From: Pigmentiphaga litoralis
GTDB lineage: Bacteria > Pseudomonadota > Gammaproteobacteria > Burkholderiales > Burkholderiaceae_B
DNA: 64,000 nucleotides
Reading direction: 5' to 3'
Assembly: GCF_014651835.1 (NCBI RefSeq)
Contig: NZ_BMXQ01000003.1
Coordinates: forward strand, 124,001 to 188,000
Of the stretch, positions 1-7,389 are shown in pieces (within the stretch, counting starts at the first letter, position 1; every line of letters starts with the position of its first letter). The notes under the pieces were generated by a model, which saw only the letters and a program-made list of their open reading frames with translations, searched no databases and had not been told where the DNA came from. A program made the position numbers and the translations under genes.

Positions 1-128
1 ACGCGCGGCGTTTCCCAGTCGGCCTGCGCCACGCGGCTGGCGCGTGGCAGGCTGGCTTCCCAGACGCTTTGCCAGTGCTCGGGGCCGGAATTGCGCCAGC
101 CAGGGACGATGAGGGGTTGTAGACGCAT
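1..128 (-). CDS. RBBP9/YdeN-family serine hydrolase (partial, 3' end outside window)
   Basis: Only the first 43 or so codons are inside the window; the rest runs off the left edge. The visible N-terminus reads MRLQPLIVPGWRNSGPEHWQ and is followed by a segment ending in ADWETP. This matches the start of the RBBP9/YdeN alpha/beta hydrolase family, where the first strand is followed by a GWxxSGPxHWQ loop. Two in-frame ATG codons lie just upstream (137 and 140), so the start is uncertain; I prefer 128 because the family begins close to the first beta strand. The catalytic Ser, Asp and His lie outside the window. It is divergent from the peroxiredoxin gene. The substrate is unknown. Confidence 0.7.
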   Translation of the reverse strand, partial: MRLQPLIVPGWRNSGPEHWQSVWEASLPRASRVAQADWETPR

Positions 129-369
129 GGGGTGCATCATCCTCGTTGTCTTCATTACTTGGAACGAAGATTTACTCTTTTGTTTATTACTACAAGTTCT
201 GTAGGCCGCTACCCCTTGCAAGCCGCCAAAACGCGCTGGCGGCCCTTTGCCTGGCATATCGATATGTGCAAGTATTGGTTCGCCGGCGCGCGTCCAGCCT
301 CCAGAATTGCTTGCTGCGATCGCCCCGTTGCGACAGTCTTAACGACAAAACCATTACGTGGAGAACAAC

Positions 370-1011
370 ATGTCGACATTACGCCTCGGTGATACCGCCC
401 CCGACTTCGAGCAGGACTCGTCCAAGGGCCGCATCACATTCCATGAGTATCTCGGCGACAGCTGGGGTGTGCTTTTTTCGCACCCCGCGGACTTCACCCC
501 CGTGTGCACGACCGAGCTGGGCTACACGTCCAAGCTGGCGCAAGAGTTCGCCAAGCGCAACGTGAAGGTGCTGGCGCTGTCGGTGGACGAAGCCGCGTCG
601 CACCAGAAGTGGATCGGCGACATCAACGAAACCCAGAACACCACCGTGGACTTTCCGATCCTGGCCGACGCCGATCGCAAGGTGTCCACGCTGTATGACA
701 TGATCCATCCCAACGCCAGCGCGACCGCCACGGTCCGTTCGGTGTTCGTGATCGACCCGGCCAAGAAGGTCCGCCTGACCATTACCTATCCGGCCAGCAC
801 CGGCCGCAATTTCGATGAGATCCTGCGCGTCATCGATTCGCTGCAGCTGACCGACCAGTACAGCGTCGCCACGCCGGTGAACTGGAAAGATGGCGAGGAC
901 GTGATCATCCTGCCGTCGATCCAGGATCCTGAAGTCATCAAGTCGAAGTTCCCGAAGGGTCACACGGTCGTCAAGCCTTACCTGCGCACGACACCACAAC
1001 CCAACAAGTAA
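370..1011 (+). CDS. 1-Cys peroxiredoxin (Prx6-type)
   Basis: A 213-residue thiol peroxidase of the AhpC/TSA fold, expected to reduce hydrogen peroxide and organic peroxides in the cytoplasm. The peroxidatic cysteine is Cys46 in the motif HPADFTPVCTTE, the Prx6 form of the PxxxTxxC signature. The long C-terminal part with DGEDVIILPS and FPKGHTVVKPYLR is also Prx6-like. No resolving cysteine is visible in a typical 2-Cys position. The ATG at 370 is chosen because GGAG lies 6 bases upstream; a GTG at 358 is in frame but has no ribosome binding site. A DoxX-family membrane protein follows 124 bases later and may belong to the same redox response. Confidence 0.92.
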   Translation: MSTLRLGDTAPDFEQDSSKGRITFHEYLGDSWGVLFSHPADFTPVCTTELGYTSKLAQEFAKRNVKVLALSVDEAASHQKWIGDINETQNTTVDFPILADADRKVSTLYDMIHPNASATATVRSVFVIDPAKKVRLTITYPASTGRNFDEILRVIDSLQLTDQYSVATPVNWKDGEDVIILPSIQDPEVIKSKFPKGHTVVKPYLRTTPQPNK

Positions 1012-1135
1012 TCGGTCGAATCCTGTTCCATGGCAGAGCGCCTCTCGACGGCTGGGCATTGTCCTGATAGGGTCACGGTCTTGTGCTTTGACCTCTCGCT
1101 TCACCACCCAATCTTCGATCAATAGGGATCTGCTG

Positions 1136-1540
1136 ATGAACAACAACGACGACCTCGGCAAACTGATTTTGCGCCTGACGCTGGGCATCCTGATTCTGCT
1201 GCACGGCATCAACAAGGTATTCAACGGCGTCGGTGGCGCCGAGGGCATGCTTGCGTCGCACGGGCTGCCGGCTTTCGTGGCCTACGGTGCGTACGTGGGC
1301 GAAGTGCTGGCACCGATCCTTCTGATTTTGGGCATCTATGCCCGTGTTGGCGGCGTGCTGGTGGTCATCAACATGCTGTTCGCGATCTTTCTGGCGCATA
1401 GCGGCCAGCTGGGCACCATCACCAAGACAGGCGGCTGGGCGCTGGAACTCCAGGCCTTCTTCCTGTTCACGGGTCTGGCCATCGCCTTCCTGGGCGCAGG
1501 CCGCTACAGCATCGGTGGCAAGACGGGCAAGCTGAACTGA
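1136..1540 (+). CDS. DoxX-family membrane protein
   Basis: A 134-residue protein of the DoxX family. It begins with a charged N-terminus and then shows four hydrophobic segments, roughly residues 8-28, 45-65, 70-90 and 100-120. The first segment has the family pattern LRLTLGILILLHGINK, and an LELQAFFLFTGLAIAFLGAGRYS motif precedes the C-terminus. ATG 1136 has AGGG 7-10 bases upstream; a longer in-frame reading from 1088 lacks a ribosome site. DoxX proteins are linked to thiol/oxidative stress and membrane oxidoreductase complexes, which fits the peroxiredoxin upstream, but no activity can be assigned from sequence. A strong terminator follows. Confidence 0.85.
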   Translation: MNNNDDLGKLILRLTLGILILLHGINKVFNGVGGAEGMLASHGLPAFVAYGAYVGEVLAPILLILGIYARVGGVLVVINMLFAIFLAHSGQLGTITKTGGWALELQAFFLFTGLAIAFLGAGRYSIGGKTGKLN

Positions 1541-1579
1541 AGCAGGGTGGGCGGCCAGCGCCGCCTGCGTGAGTCGAAA

Positions 1580-1608
1580 GCCGGCGTTCGAAAGAACGCC
1601 GGCTTTTT
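1580..1608 (+). terminator. Rho-independent terminator after the DoxX gene
   Basis: A perfect 10-bp stem (GCCGGCGTTC paired with GAACGCCGGC) with a GAAA loop is followed by TTTTTA. It lies 40 bases after the DoxX stop codon and separates that unit from the sulfate genes. Confidence 0.9.
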
Positions 1609-1862
1609 ATTTTCCTTTCATTGCCCTTTATTGCTCGCTACACGGCGTCGGGCGCCTGGCGCACGCCGGGGCACCGGGCAAGACCGCGGCGCGCACCAGG
1701 GCGGGCTTGGCCGGCTACCAGCTTGCGGTCTTCTTCCAGAGGTGGTGCCTTGTGCGCAGGTGATGTCCAGCGACCGTCTGCCCATGGCCTTATGTGCTCA
1801 GCGCATAAAGACAGGAATGTTCTAACGCACTCCTTCCATATGGTTTTAAGGAATAAACAATA
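1609..1862. other. Gene-free stretch before the cysW remnant; possible operator
   Basis: No convincing gene is seen here. Near its right end (1834-1853) is an AT-rich interrupted palindrome, TTCC-12-GGAA, unlike the GC-rich surroundings and just before the cysW stump. Its position would suit a CysB-type binding site or promoter for the sulfate operon, but I cannot confirm this by sequence alone. The rest shows no homology I recognise to the expected sulfate-binding protein or cysT. Confidence 0.35.
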
Positions 1863-2360
1863 AGCAAAGAGTTCGTTCCCTTGCTGCGCCGCGTCACCGA
1901 TGATGTCGGCTCGACAATAAAAGCGGCGGAAGCGGCCGTCACGTGTCGCCCGGGGTGGCTGGCCAGGACCTTCGTGACCTTTCCCTTCTGGCGCGCGAGT
2001 CGTCGCCGCGTGAGCCTGCCGAACATCAAGTGGGGCCTGCTGTATGGCGTGATTCTGTGCAATGGGCGCGCCATGGGAGAATTCGAGGCGGTGTCGGTCG
2101 TCTCCGGACAGATCCGGGACGAGACCAACACCATCCCGTTGCACGTCGAGATTCTGTACAACGAACATGCCTGCCAGGCGTCCTTTGCGGTGGCCTCCAT
2201 GCTGGCGCGGGTGACCCTGGTATTGAAATCATTGGTCGAGTGGCGATCGTCGCGGCAGGGCGCCCAGGCCGGCCTGCCCGCCGAGTACCCCGGTCCGGCC
2301 GCCAGCGCCGTGCCCGGCCCGGGCGCCGCCGCGGTTCGACCGCAGACCGTTGCCGCGTGA
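1863..2360 (+). pseudogene. cysW: Truncated remnant of sulfate ABC permease gene cysW
   Basis: The reading frame from about 1863 encodes segments clearly matching the last third of CysW: KEFVPLL, then RRVSLPNIKWGLLYGVILCN, GEFEAVSVVSGQIR, TNTIPLHVEILYNE and VTLVLKSLVEWR. An intact CysW is about 290 residues; here roughly the first 190 codons are gone, and the frame is closed by TAA at 1854. Within the stump, normally invariant positions are altered (NARAMGEFGAV reads NGRAMGEFEAV), and the region before VSLPNIKW is scrambled. It sits 18 bases before cysA, exactly where cysW belongs. No cysT or sulfate-binding protein gene precedes it. I infer a deletion followed by decay; translation of a short peptide from TTG 1881 is possible but unlikely to be functional. 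Confidence 0.85.
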
Positions 2361-2378
2361 ACGGCACAAGGATTCCTC

Positions 2379-3437
2379 ATGAGTATCGAAGTCCGCAATC
2401 TGTCCAAAGCCTTCGGGTCCTTCAAGGCGCTCGACGACATTTCGCTGCATATCGAATCGGGCGAACTGGTCGCGCTGCTGGGCCCGTCCGGCTGTGGGAA
2501 GACCACACTGCTGCGCATCATCGCGGGTCTGGAAACGGCCGATCAGGGCAGCGTGCTGTTTTCGGGCGAAGACGCGACCGACGTGCACGTGCGTGAACGC
2601 CAGGTCGGTTTCGTGTTCCAGCACTACGCCCTGTTCCGGCACATGACCGTGTTCGAGAACGTGGCGTTCGGCCTGCGCGTCAAGCCGCGCAGCATCCGCC
2701 CGAGCGAAGCCGAGATCCGCGAGAAGGTCCATCGCCTGCTCAATCTGGTGCAGCTCGATTGGCTGTCGGATCGTTACCCGTCGCAACTGTCGGGCGGACA
2801 GCGTCAACGTATCGCGCTGGCGCGTGCATTGGCGGTTGAGCCCCGCGTCCTGCTGCTGGACGAGCCTTTCGGCGCACTGGACGCCAAGGTGCGCAAGGAA
2901 CTGCGCCGCTGGTTGCGCCGCCTGCATGACGAACTGCATGTGGCCAGCGTGTTCGTGACGCACGACCAGGAAGAAGCCCTGGAAGTGGCCGACCGCGTGG
3001 TGCTGATGAACTCCGGCAAGATCGAACAGGTCGGCACGCCGCGTGAAGTGTGGGAACGGCCTGCCACGCCGTTCGTGTATGGCTTCCTGGGCGACGTGAA
3101 CCAGTTCCATGGCCGCGCCCATGGCGGTGTGGTCGACGTCGAAGGCTATGCGCTCAAGACGCCGGAACACGCCACGGCGCAGGACGCGAAAGCCACGGCC
3201 TATGTGCGGCCGCACGAGTTCGACGTGCGCCGCGGCGCCGTGGGCGACGAAGGCATTGTCACGACGTTTTCGCGCGCGTATCTGTCGGGCCCCAGCGCCT
3301 ATCTGGAACTGGTGCGCGATGGCCGCGACAACCCGATCGAAGTCGAAATTCCGGTTTCCGAATTCCAGCAACTCAATCCGCAGAACGGCGAAACGCTGGT
3401 CATCCGGCCACGCAACGCCCAGGTATTTTTGACATGA
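2379..3437 (+). CDS. cysA: Sulfate/thiosulfate ABC transporter ATP-binding protein CysA
   Basis: A 352-residue ABC ATPase that would energise sulfate import at the inner membrane. Walker A is GPSGCGKTT (residues 35-43), the signature LSGGQRQR starts at residue 137, and Walker [12 protein letters not shown] has Asp161/Glu162, followed by the H-loop [10 protein letters not shown]. The C-terminal part (from about 235) is a regulatory/TOBE-like domain of CysA type. AAGG precedes ATG 2379. It is the first intact gene of cysA-cysH-cysD-cysN and overlaps cysH by four bases (ATGA). Its membrane partner cysW just upstream is a stump, so CysA must use permeases encoded elsewhere or is idle. Confidence 0.94.
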   Translation: MSIEVRNLSKAFGSFKALDDISLHIESGELVALLGPSGCGKTTLLRIIAGLETADQGSVLFSGEDATDVHVRERQVGFVFQHYALFRHMTVFENVAFGLRVKPRSIRPSEAEIREKVHRLLNLVQLDWLSDRYPSQLSGGQRQRIALARALAVEPRVLLLDEPFGALDAKVRKELRRWLRRLHDELHVASVFVTHDQEEALEVADRVVLMNSGKIEQVGTPREVWERPATPFVYGFLGDVNQFHGRAHGGVVDVEGYALKTPEHATAQDAKATAYVRPHEFDVRRGAVGDEGIVTTFSRAYLSGPSAYLELVRDGRDNPIEVEIPVSEFQQLNPQNGETLVIRPRNAQVFLT

Positions 3438-4240
3438 GCACGACATTGCATGAAAGTGGCGCGGCCGTAGGCAACGCGACAGGGACCTCGGCCCCCGCCG
3501 CGCCACGCTCGCCGGCCGCCGCCGATGCACGCTACGACACCCTGGTCGCGACCCTGCGCGAGATTGCCGCCGACCACCCTGACGTGGTGCTGGCGTCTTC
3601 GCTTGCCGCCGAAGACATGGTGCTGACCCATGCCATTTACGCCAATGACATTCCGATCGAGATCTTCACGCTCGACACCGGCCGGCTCAACCCCGAAACG
3701 CTGGGCATGATCGACACGATCACGGCCCATTACGGCAAGACGATCCGCGTGGTCCGCCCCGATCCGGCGGCGGTCGACCAGTACGTGACCGATTACGGCG
3801 CGAACGCCTTCTACGAAAGCGTGCCGCTGCGCAAGGCCTGTTGCGAGATCCGCAAGGTGGTGCCGCTGCGCGGCGCGCTGGCGGGGCACAGCGCGTGGAT
3901 CACGGGGCAGCGGCGGGAACAGGCCGTGACTCGCGGTGACTTGCCCGAGCGGGAACACGACCCCGTGTTCGGCCTCGAAAAGTACAACCCCCTGGTGCTG
4001 TGGACGCAAGACGACGTGTGGCAGACGCTGCGCCGTCTGGGCGTGCCCACCAATCCCCTGCATGACCGGGGCTATCCGTCCATCGGGTGCGAACCCTGTA
4101 CCCGCGCCATCCGCCCCGGCGAAGACCTGCGTGCCGGCCGCTGGTGGTGGGAGTCATCCGACTCCAAGGAATGCGGGCTGCATGCCGGCAATGTGTCGGC
4201 CATTCCCGTCTCTGTTGATTTCTCGAAGCGTTCAGGCTGA
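3434..4240 (+). CDS. cysH: Adenosine 5'-phosphosulfate (APS) reductase CysH
   Basis: A 268-residue assimilatory reductase that converts APS to sulfite and AMP. It carries the [4Fe-4S] cysteine pairs that distinguish APS reductases from PAPS reductases: Cys136-Cys137 (KACCEIRK) and Cys219/Cys222 (GCEPC). The catalytic cysteine is Cys247 in KECGLH. The nucleotide-binding PP-loop region has [10 protein letters not shown] and the LDTGRL motif. The first 35 residues are an Ala/Pro/Thr-rich extension. The start ATG overlaps the cysA stop. The absence of an APS kinase domain on CysN downstream agrees with direct APS reduction. Electrons should come from thioredoxin. Confidence 0.95.
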   Translation: MSTTLHESGAAVGNATGTSAPAAPRSPAAADARYDTLVATLREIAADHPDVVLASSLAAEDMVLTHAIYANDIPIEIFTLDTGRLNPETLGMIDTITAHYGKTIRVVRPDPAAVDQYVTDYGANAFYESVPLRKACCEIRKVVPLRGALAGHSAWITGQRREQAVTRGDLPEREHDPVFGLEKYNPLVLWTQDDVWQTLRRLGVPTNPLHDRGYPSIGCEPCTRAIRPGEDLRAGRWWWESSDSKECGLHAGNVSAIPVSVDFSKRSG

Positions 4241-4243
4241 ATC

Positions 4244-5158
4244 ATGTCCATTACTCTGACCCCCACGCGCAGCCATCTCGACTGGCTGGAAGCGCAGGCC
4301 ATCTTCATCATGCGTGAAGTGGCGGCCGAATGCGCCAAACCCGTGCTGCTGTTTTCCGGCGGCAAGGATTCCTGCGTGCTGCTGCGGCTGGCCGAAAAGG
4401 CCTTTCGCCCGGGCGCCTTTCCCTTTCCGATGATGCACATCGACACAGGGCATAACTTCGAAGAAGTCATCACCTTCCGCGACGCCCGCGCCGCGGAACT
4501 GAACGAGACCCTGATCGTGCGCAGCGTGGAAGATTCCATGAAGCGCGGATCGGTCGTGCTGCGCAAGGAAACCGATTCGCGCAATGCCGCACAGGCGGTG
4601 ACGCTGCTCGAAGCGATCGAAGAATTCGGCTTTGACGCGTGCATTGGCGGTGCGCGCCGCGATGAAGAAAAGGCGCGCGCCAAGGAACGCATCTTTTCGT
4701 TCCGCGACGAGTTCGGCCAGTGGAACCCGAAGGCGCAGCGGCCCGAACTTTGGAGTCTGTACAACACGCGCGTCCACAAGGGCGAGAACATGCGGGTGTT
4801 CCCGATCTCGAACTGGACCGAGCTGGATGTGTGGCAATACATCGCCCGCGAAAACCTGGCGTTGCCGTCGATCTATTACGCGCATCAACGCGACGTGATC
4901 CGCCGCAAGGGTCTGCTGGTGCCCGTCACGCCGATCACGCCGCCGGCCGACGGCGAAACGATCGAGAACGTGACGGTGCGCTTTCGTACCGTGGGCGATA
5001 TCTCGTGCACGTGCCCGGTTGCGTCCGATGCCGCCGATCCGTACGCGATCATTGCCGAGACGGCGGTGACCGACATTACCGAACGCGGCGCGACCCGCAT
5101 GGACGACCAGACCTCCGAGGCCTCGATGGAGCGCCGCAAAAAAGAAGGCTATTTCTGA
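4244..5158 (+). CDS. cysD: Sulfate adenylyltransferase subunit 2 (ATP sulfurylase small subunit)
   Basis: A 304-residue subunit that catalyses adenylation of sulfate to APS, driven by GTP hydrolysis on CysN. The PP-motif SGGKDS is at residues 38-43, and conserved family motifs are HIDTGHNF, GGARRDEEKARAKER, the WNPKAQRPELW segment, and VFPISNWTELDVW. The C-terminus RRKKEGYF is typical. The ATG lies 3 bases after the cysH stop, and the stop codon overlaps the cysN start by one base (TGATG), implying translational coupling and balanced production of the CysDN heterodimer. Confidence 0.96.
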   Translation: MSITLTPTRSHLDWLEAQAIFIMREVAAECAKPVLLFSGGKDSCVLLRLAEKAFRPGAFPFPMMHIDTGHNFEEVITFRDARAAELNETLIVRSVEDSMKRGSVVLRKETDSRNAAQAVTLLEAIEEFGFDACIGGARRDEEKARAKERIFSFRDEFGQWNPKAQRPELWSLYNTRVHKGENMRVFPISNWTELDVWQYIARENLALPSIYYAHQRDVIRRKGLLVPVTPITPPADGETIENVTVRFRTVGDISCTCPVASDAADPYAIIAETAVTDITERGATRMDDQTSEASMERRKKEGYF

Positions 5159-6474
5159 TGAACGTGATGACCGATCCCGCATTCTTTTCAACGGAAGATA
5201 CCGGTGTGCTGCGCCTGATCACGGCCGGCTCGGTGGACGACGGCAAGTCGACCCTGATCGGCCGCCTGCTGTACGACAGCAAAGGCATCTTTGCCGACCA
5301 GCTCGATGCGATGTCGCGTGCCAAGTACAAACGCACCGTGGGCGACACCATCGACCTGTCGCTGCTGACCGATGGCCTGGAAGCCGAACGCGAGCAGGGC
5401 ATCACCATCGATGTCGCGTACCGCTATTTTTCGACACCCAAACGCAAGTTCATCATTGCCGATGCGCCGGGGCACGAGCAGTACACGCGCAACATGGTGA
5501 CGGGCGCCTCGACGTCAGACGTGGCCATCATCCTGATCGACGCCACCCGCGTGATCGACGGGCAACTGCTGGCGCAGACGCGCCGCCACAGCATGCTGGT
5601 CAAACTGCTGGGCCTGCAGCATGTGGTTGTCGCCGTCAACAAAATGGACCTGGTGGGCTGGGATGCCGCCGTCTTCAACCGGATCCGCGAAGCCTATTCG
5701 GTATTCGCAGGCAAGCTGGGCATTGCGCATTTCCATGTGCTGCCGCTGTCGGCGCTGACCGGCGACAACGTCGTGACGCGGTCGGTCAACACGCCGTGGT
5801 TCGACGGTGAGCCTTTGCTGGCCCTGCTTGAATCGCTGGAAGTGCGCGAAGGCACCGATCACCATGCACTGCGTTTCCCCATCCAGATGGTGGCGCGTCA
5901 TGGCGGCGATCGCGCGGACGACTTCCGTGGCTACATGGGCCAGGTCGCCAGCGGCACCTTGCGCCGTGGCGATCGTATCGTCGTGCAGCCGGCTGGTACC
6001 GAAGCCACCGTGAAAGACCTGGTGACCTTTGATGGGTCGGTCGACGTCGCGATTGCCGGTGATGCCGTCACCGTGGTGTTGAATGAAGACGTGGATGCGT
6101 CGCGGGGCGACGTGCTGTCCCATGTCGAAACCGCAGGCACGGTCACGCGTGAGTTCGACGCCGAGATCTGCTGGCTCGATACCCAGGCGCTGAACCCGGC
6201 CCGCAAGTACCTGCTCAAGCAAGGCACGCGGTTGACGTCGGCCAAGGTCAAGGCCGTGGTGTCACGCCGGGACATTCACGAACTGCTGGACGTGCAGGAT
6301 GGCAATGTGTCGCTGTCCATGAATGACATTGGCCGCGTGGTGATCGCCACGCGCGATCCGCTGGTGGTCGATCTCTATGACGAGATCGCGACTACGGGCG
6401 CTTTCATCCTGATCGACGAGGCCACCCACCAGACGGCTGCGGCGGGCATGGTGCGCAAGGCCATTGCCGACTGA
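5158..6474 (+). CDS. cysN: Sulfate adenylyltransferase subunit 1, GTPase
   Basis: A 438-residue elongation-factor-like GTPase that drives APS formation with CysD. The G1 P-loop GSVDDGKST is at residues 24-32; G3 is DAPGHEQYTRNM and G4 is NKMDLV. EF-Tu-like beta-barrel domains follow. The length is that of a stand-alone CysN: there is no C-terminal APS kinase (CysC) domain, so APS is not converted to PAPS by this protein. The start overlaps the cysD stop; an ATG at 5167 is a possible alternative. It is the last gene of the operon and is followed by a strong terminator. Confidence 0.95.
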   Translation: MNVMTDPAFFSTEDTGVLRLITAGSVDDGKSTLIGRLLYDSKGIFADQLDAMSRAKYKRTVGDTIDLSLLTDGLEAEREQGITIDVAYRYFSTPKRKFIIADAPGHEQYTRNMVTGASTSDVAIILIDATRVIDGQLLAQTRRHSMLVKLLGLQHVVVAVNKMDLVGWDAAVFNRIREAYSVFAGKLGIAHFHVLPLSALTGDNVVTRSVNTPWFDGEPLLALLESLEVREGTDHHALRFPIQMVARHGGDRADDFRGYMGQVASGTLRRGDRIVVQPAGTEATVKDLVTFDGSVDVAIAGDAVTVVLNEDVDASRGDVLSHVETAGTVTREFDAEICWLDTQALNPARKYLLKQGTRLTSAKVKAVVSRRDIHELLDVQDGNVSLSMNDIGRVVIATRDPLVVDLYDEIATTGAFILIDEATHQTAAAGMVRKAIAD

Positions 6475-6507
6475 CGGAGCCTGAGCCCCCGGGGGCTGCA
6501 TGGTAAA

Positions 6508-6564
6508 AAGGGCTGGCGCGTAAGACCTGATGTGACGGGTCGCACGCGCCAGCCCTTGTCTTTT
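6508..6564 (+). terminator. Terminator of the cys operon
   Basis: A perfect 13-bp inverted repeat (AAGGGCTGGCGCG with its complement at 6545-6557) encloses a 24-base loop and is followed by GTCTTTT. It ends the cysA-cysN operon 34 bases after the cysN stop. Confidence 0.8.
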
Positions 6565-6581
6565 GTGTGGAGCGTTCTATC

Positions 6582-6920
6582 GTGGCTTTGCCCGTGGGAG
6601 AAATCCTGAGTCTTGCCAATGTGCTCGTCGACGTGTCCGGCAAGTTGATGAAGAGCTACAAGAACCGCAAGCGTATCGCGGCGCCCGATCCCAGTGCCGA
6701 TCCGAAGGACCAGGTGCACAGCCTGGTCGAACAGCTGCATCAGCTGGAAGCCGTGCAGGAAAAGCAGGCCGAACTGATTCTTCAGCTGACTGAACAGATG
6801 CAGAGCGTGACCCAGGCCCTGGCGGTGCAGGACCAGCGCACGCGGCGCGCGAACTGGGCGCTGGTGGCCGCCCTTGTGGCGCTGGGAGTCAGCGTGGCGG
6901 CGTGGTGGATGACGAGGTAG
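6582..6920 (+). CDS. Small coiled-coil protein with C-terminal membrane anchor, unknown function
   Basis: I do not recognise a family. The 112 residues contain a basic stretch (KSYKNRKR, about residues 27-34), then a predicted coiled coil rich in Gln/Glu/Leu (about 45-85), and a single C-terminal hydrophobic helix (ANWALVAALVALGVSVAAWW) followed by MTR. This layout suggests a tail-anchored inner-membrane protein with its coiled coil in the cytoplasm. GTG 6582 has GGAG 9 bases upstream; GTG 6567 would add five residues. The 3' end overlaps the convergent DUF454 gene by 32 bases, which is unusual but both frames look coding. Confidence 0.6.
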   Translation: MALPVGEILSLANVLVDVSGKLMKSYKNRKRIAAPDPSADPKDQVHSLVEQLHQLEAVQEKQAELILQLTEQMQSVTQALAVQDQRTRRANWALVAALVALGVSVAAWWMTR

Positions 6921-7353
6921 CGGGCGGGGCGCAAGGCGCCGTCGACGACACTGCAGAAGTCGCCGCCGCGGACGCTGCAGGCGGCTCGGGCCGCAGCCAC
7001 AACCAGCTGGCCACGATCACCATTACCCCTGTTCCAAGCGCCGCATACCCCCAGTGACTGGCGGTCGCGAACAGCAAGGCCGCACACAGCATCATCATCA
7101 CGGTGCCGCTCCATTTGGCGCGGCGGCTGACCGAACGGTGCGCGCGCCAGTCGCGGATCATGGGGCCGAACAGGCGATGGCCTTCCAGCCATGCGGCCAG
7201 GCGCGGCGACCCGCGTGATGCCAGCGCCGCTGCCATCAGAATGAACACCGTAGTGGGCAGGCCCGGCACGAAGATGCCGATCACCCCCAAGGCCAGGCAC
7301 AGCAGCGCGCCCACCAGCAACACGAAACGCACCACGGCATTCGGATGCGTCAT
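6889..7353 (-). CDS. DUF454 (YbaN-like) inner-membrane protein
   Basis: A 154-residue membrane protein of the DUF454/YbaN family. The signature is LALGVIGIFVPGLPTTVFILMAA near the N-terminus (quoted in part), followed by SPRLAAWLEGHRLFGPMIRDW and an RRAKW segment, then two further hydrophobic helices. Function in the family is unknown; members sit in the inner membrane with three or four helices. After about residue 120 the protein has an Ala/Ser/Thr/Pro-rich tail that overlaps the convergent upstream gene by 32 bases, and this tail is not part of the family domain. The gene is 36 bases from the end of the helicase gene. Confidence 0.8.
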   Translation of the reverse strand: MTHPNAVVRFVLLVGALLCLALGVIGIFVPGLPTTVFILMAAALASRGSPRLAAWLEGHRLFGPMIRDWRAHRSVSRRAKWSGTVMMMLCAALLFATASHWGYAALGTGVMVIVASWLWLRPEPPAASAAATSAVSSTAPCAPPATSSSTTPPR

Positions 7354-7389
7354 GCGGGGCGCCGCGCCAGCGCGGAATCAGAGTCAGGA

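Noticed and set aside
1881-2360. A functional 159-residue protein from TTG 1881
   Set aside because: Its sequence is the decayed end of CysW with missing helices; treated as a pseudogene.
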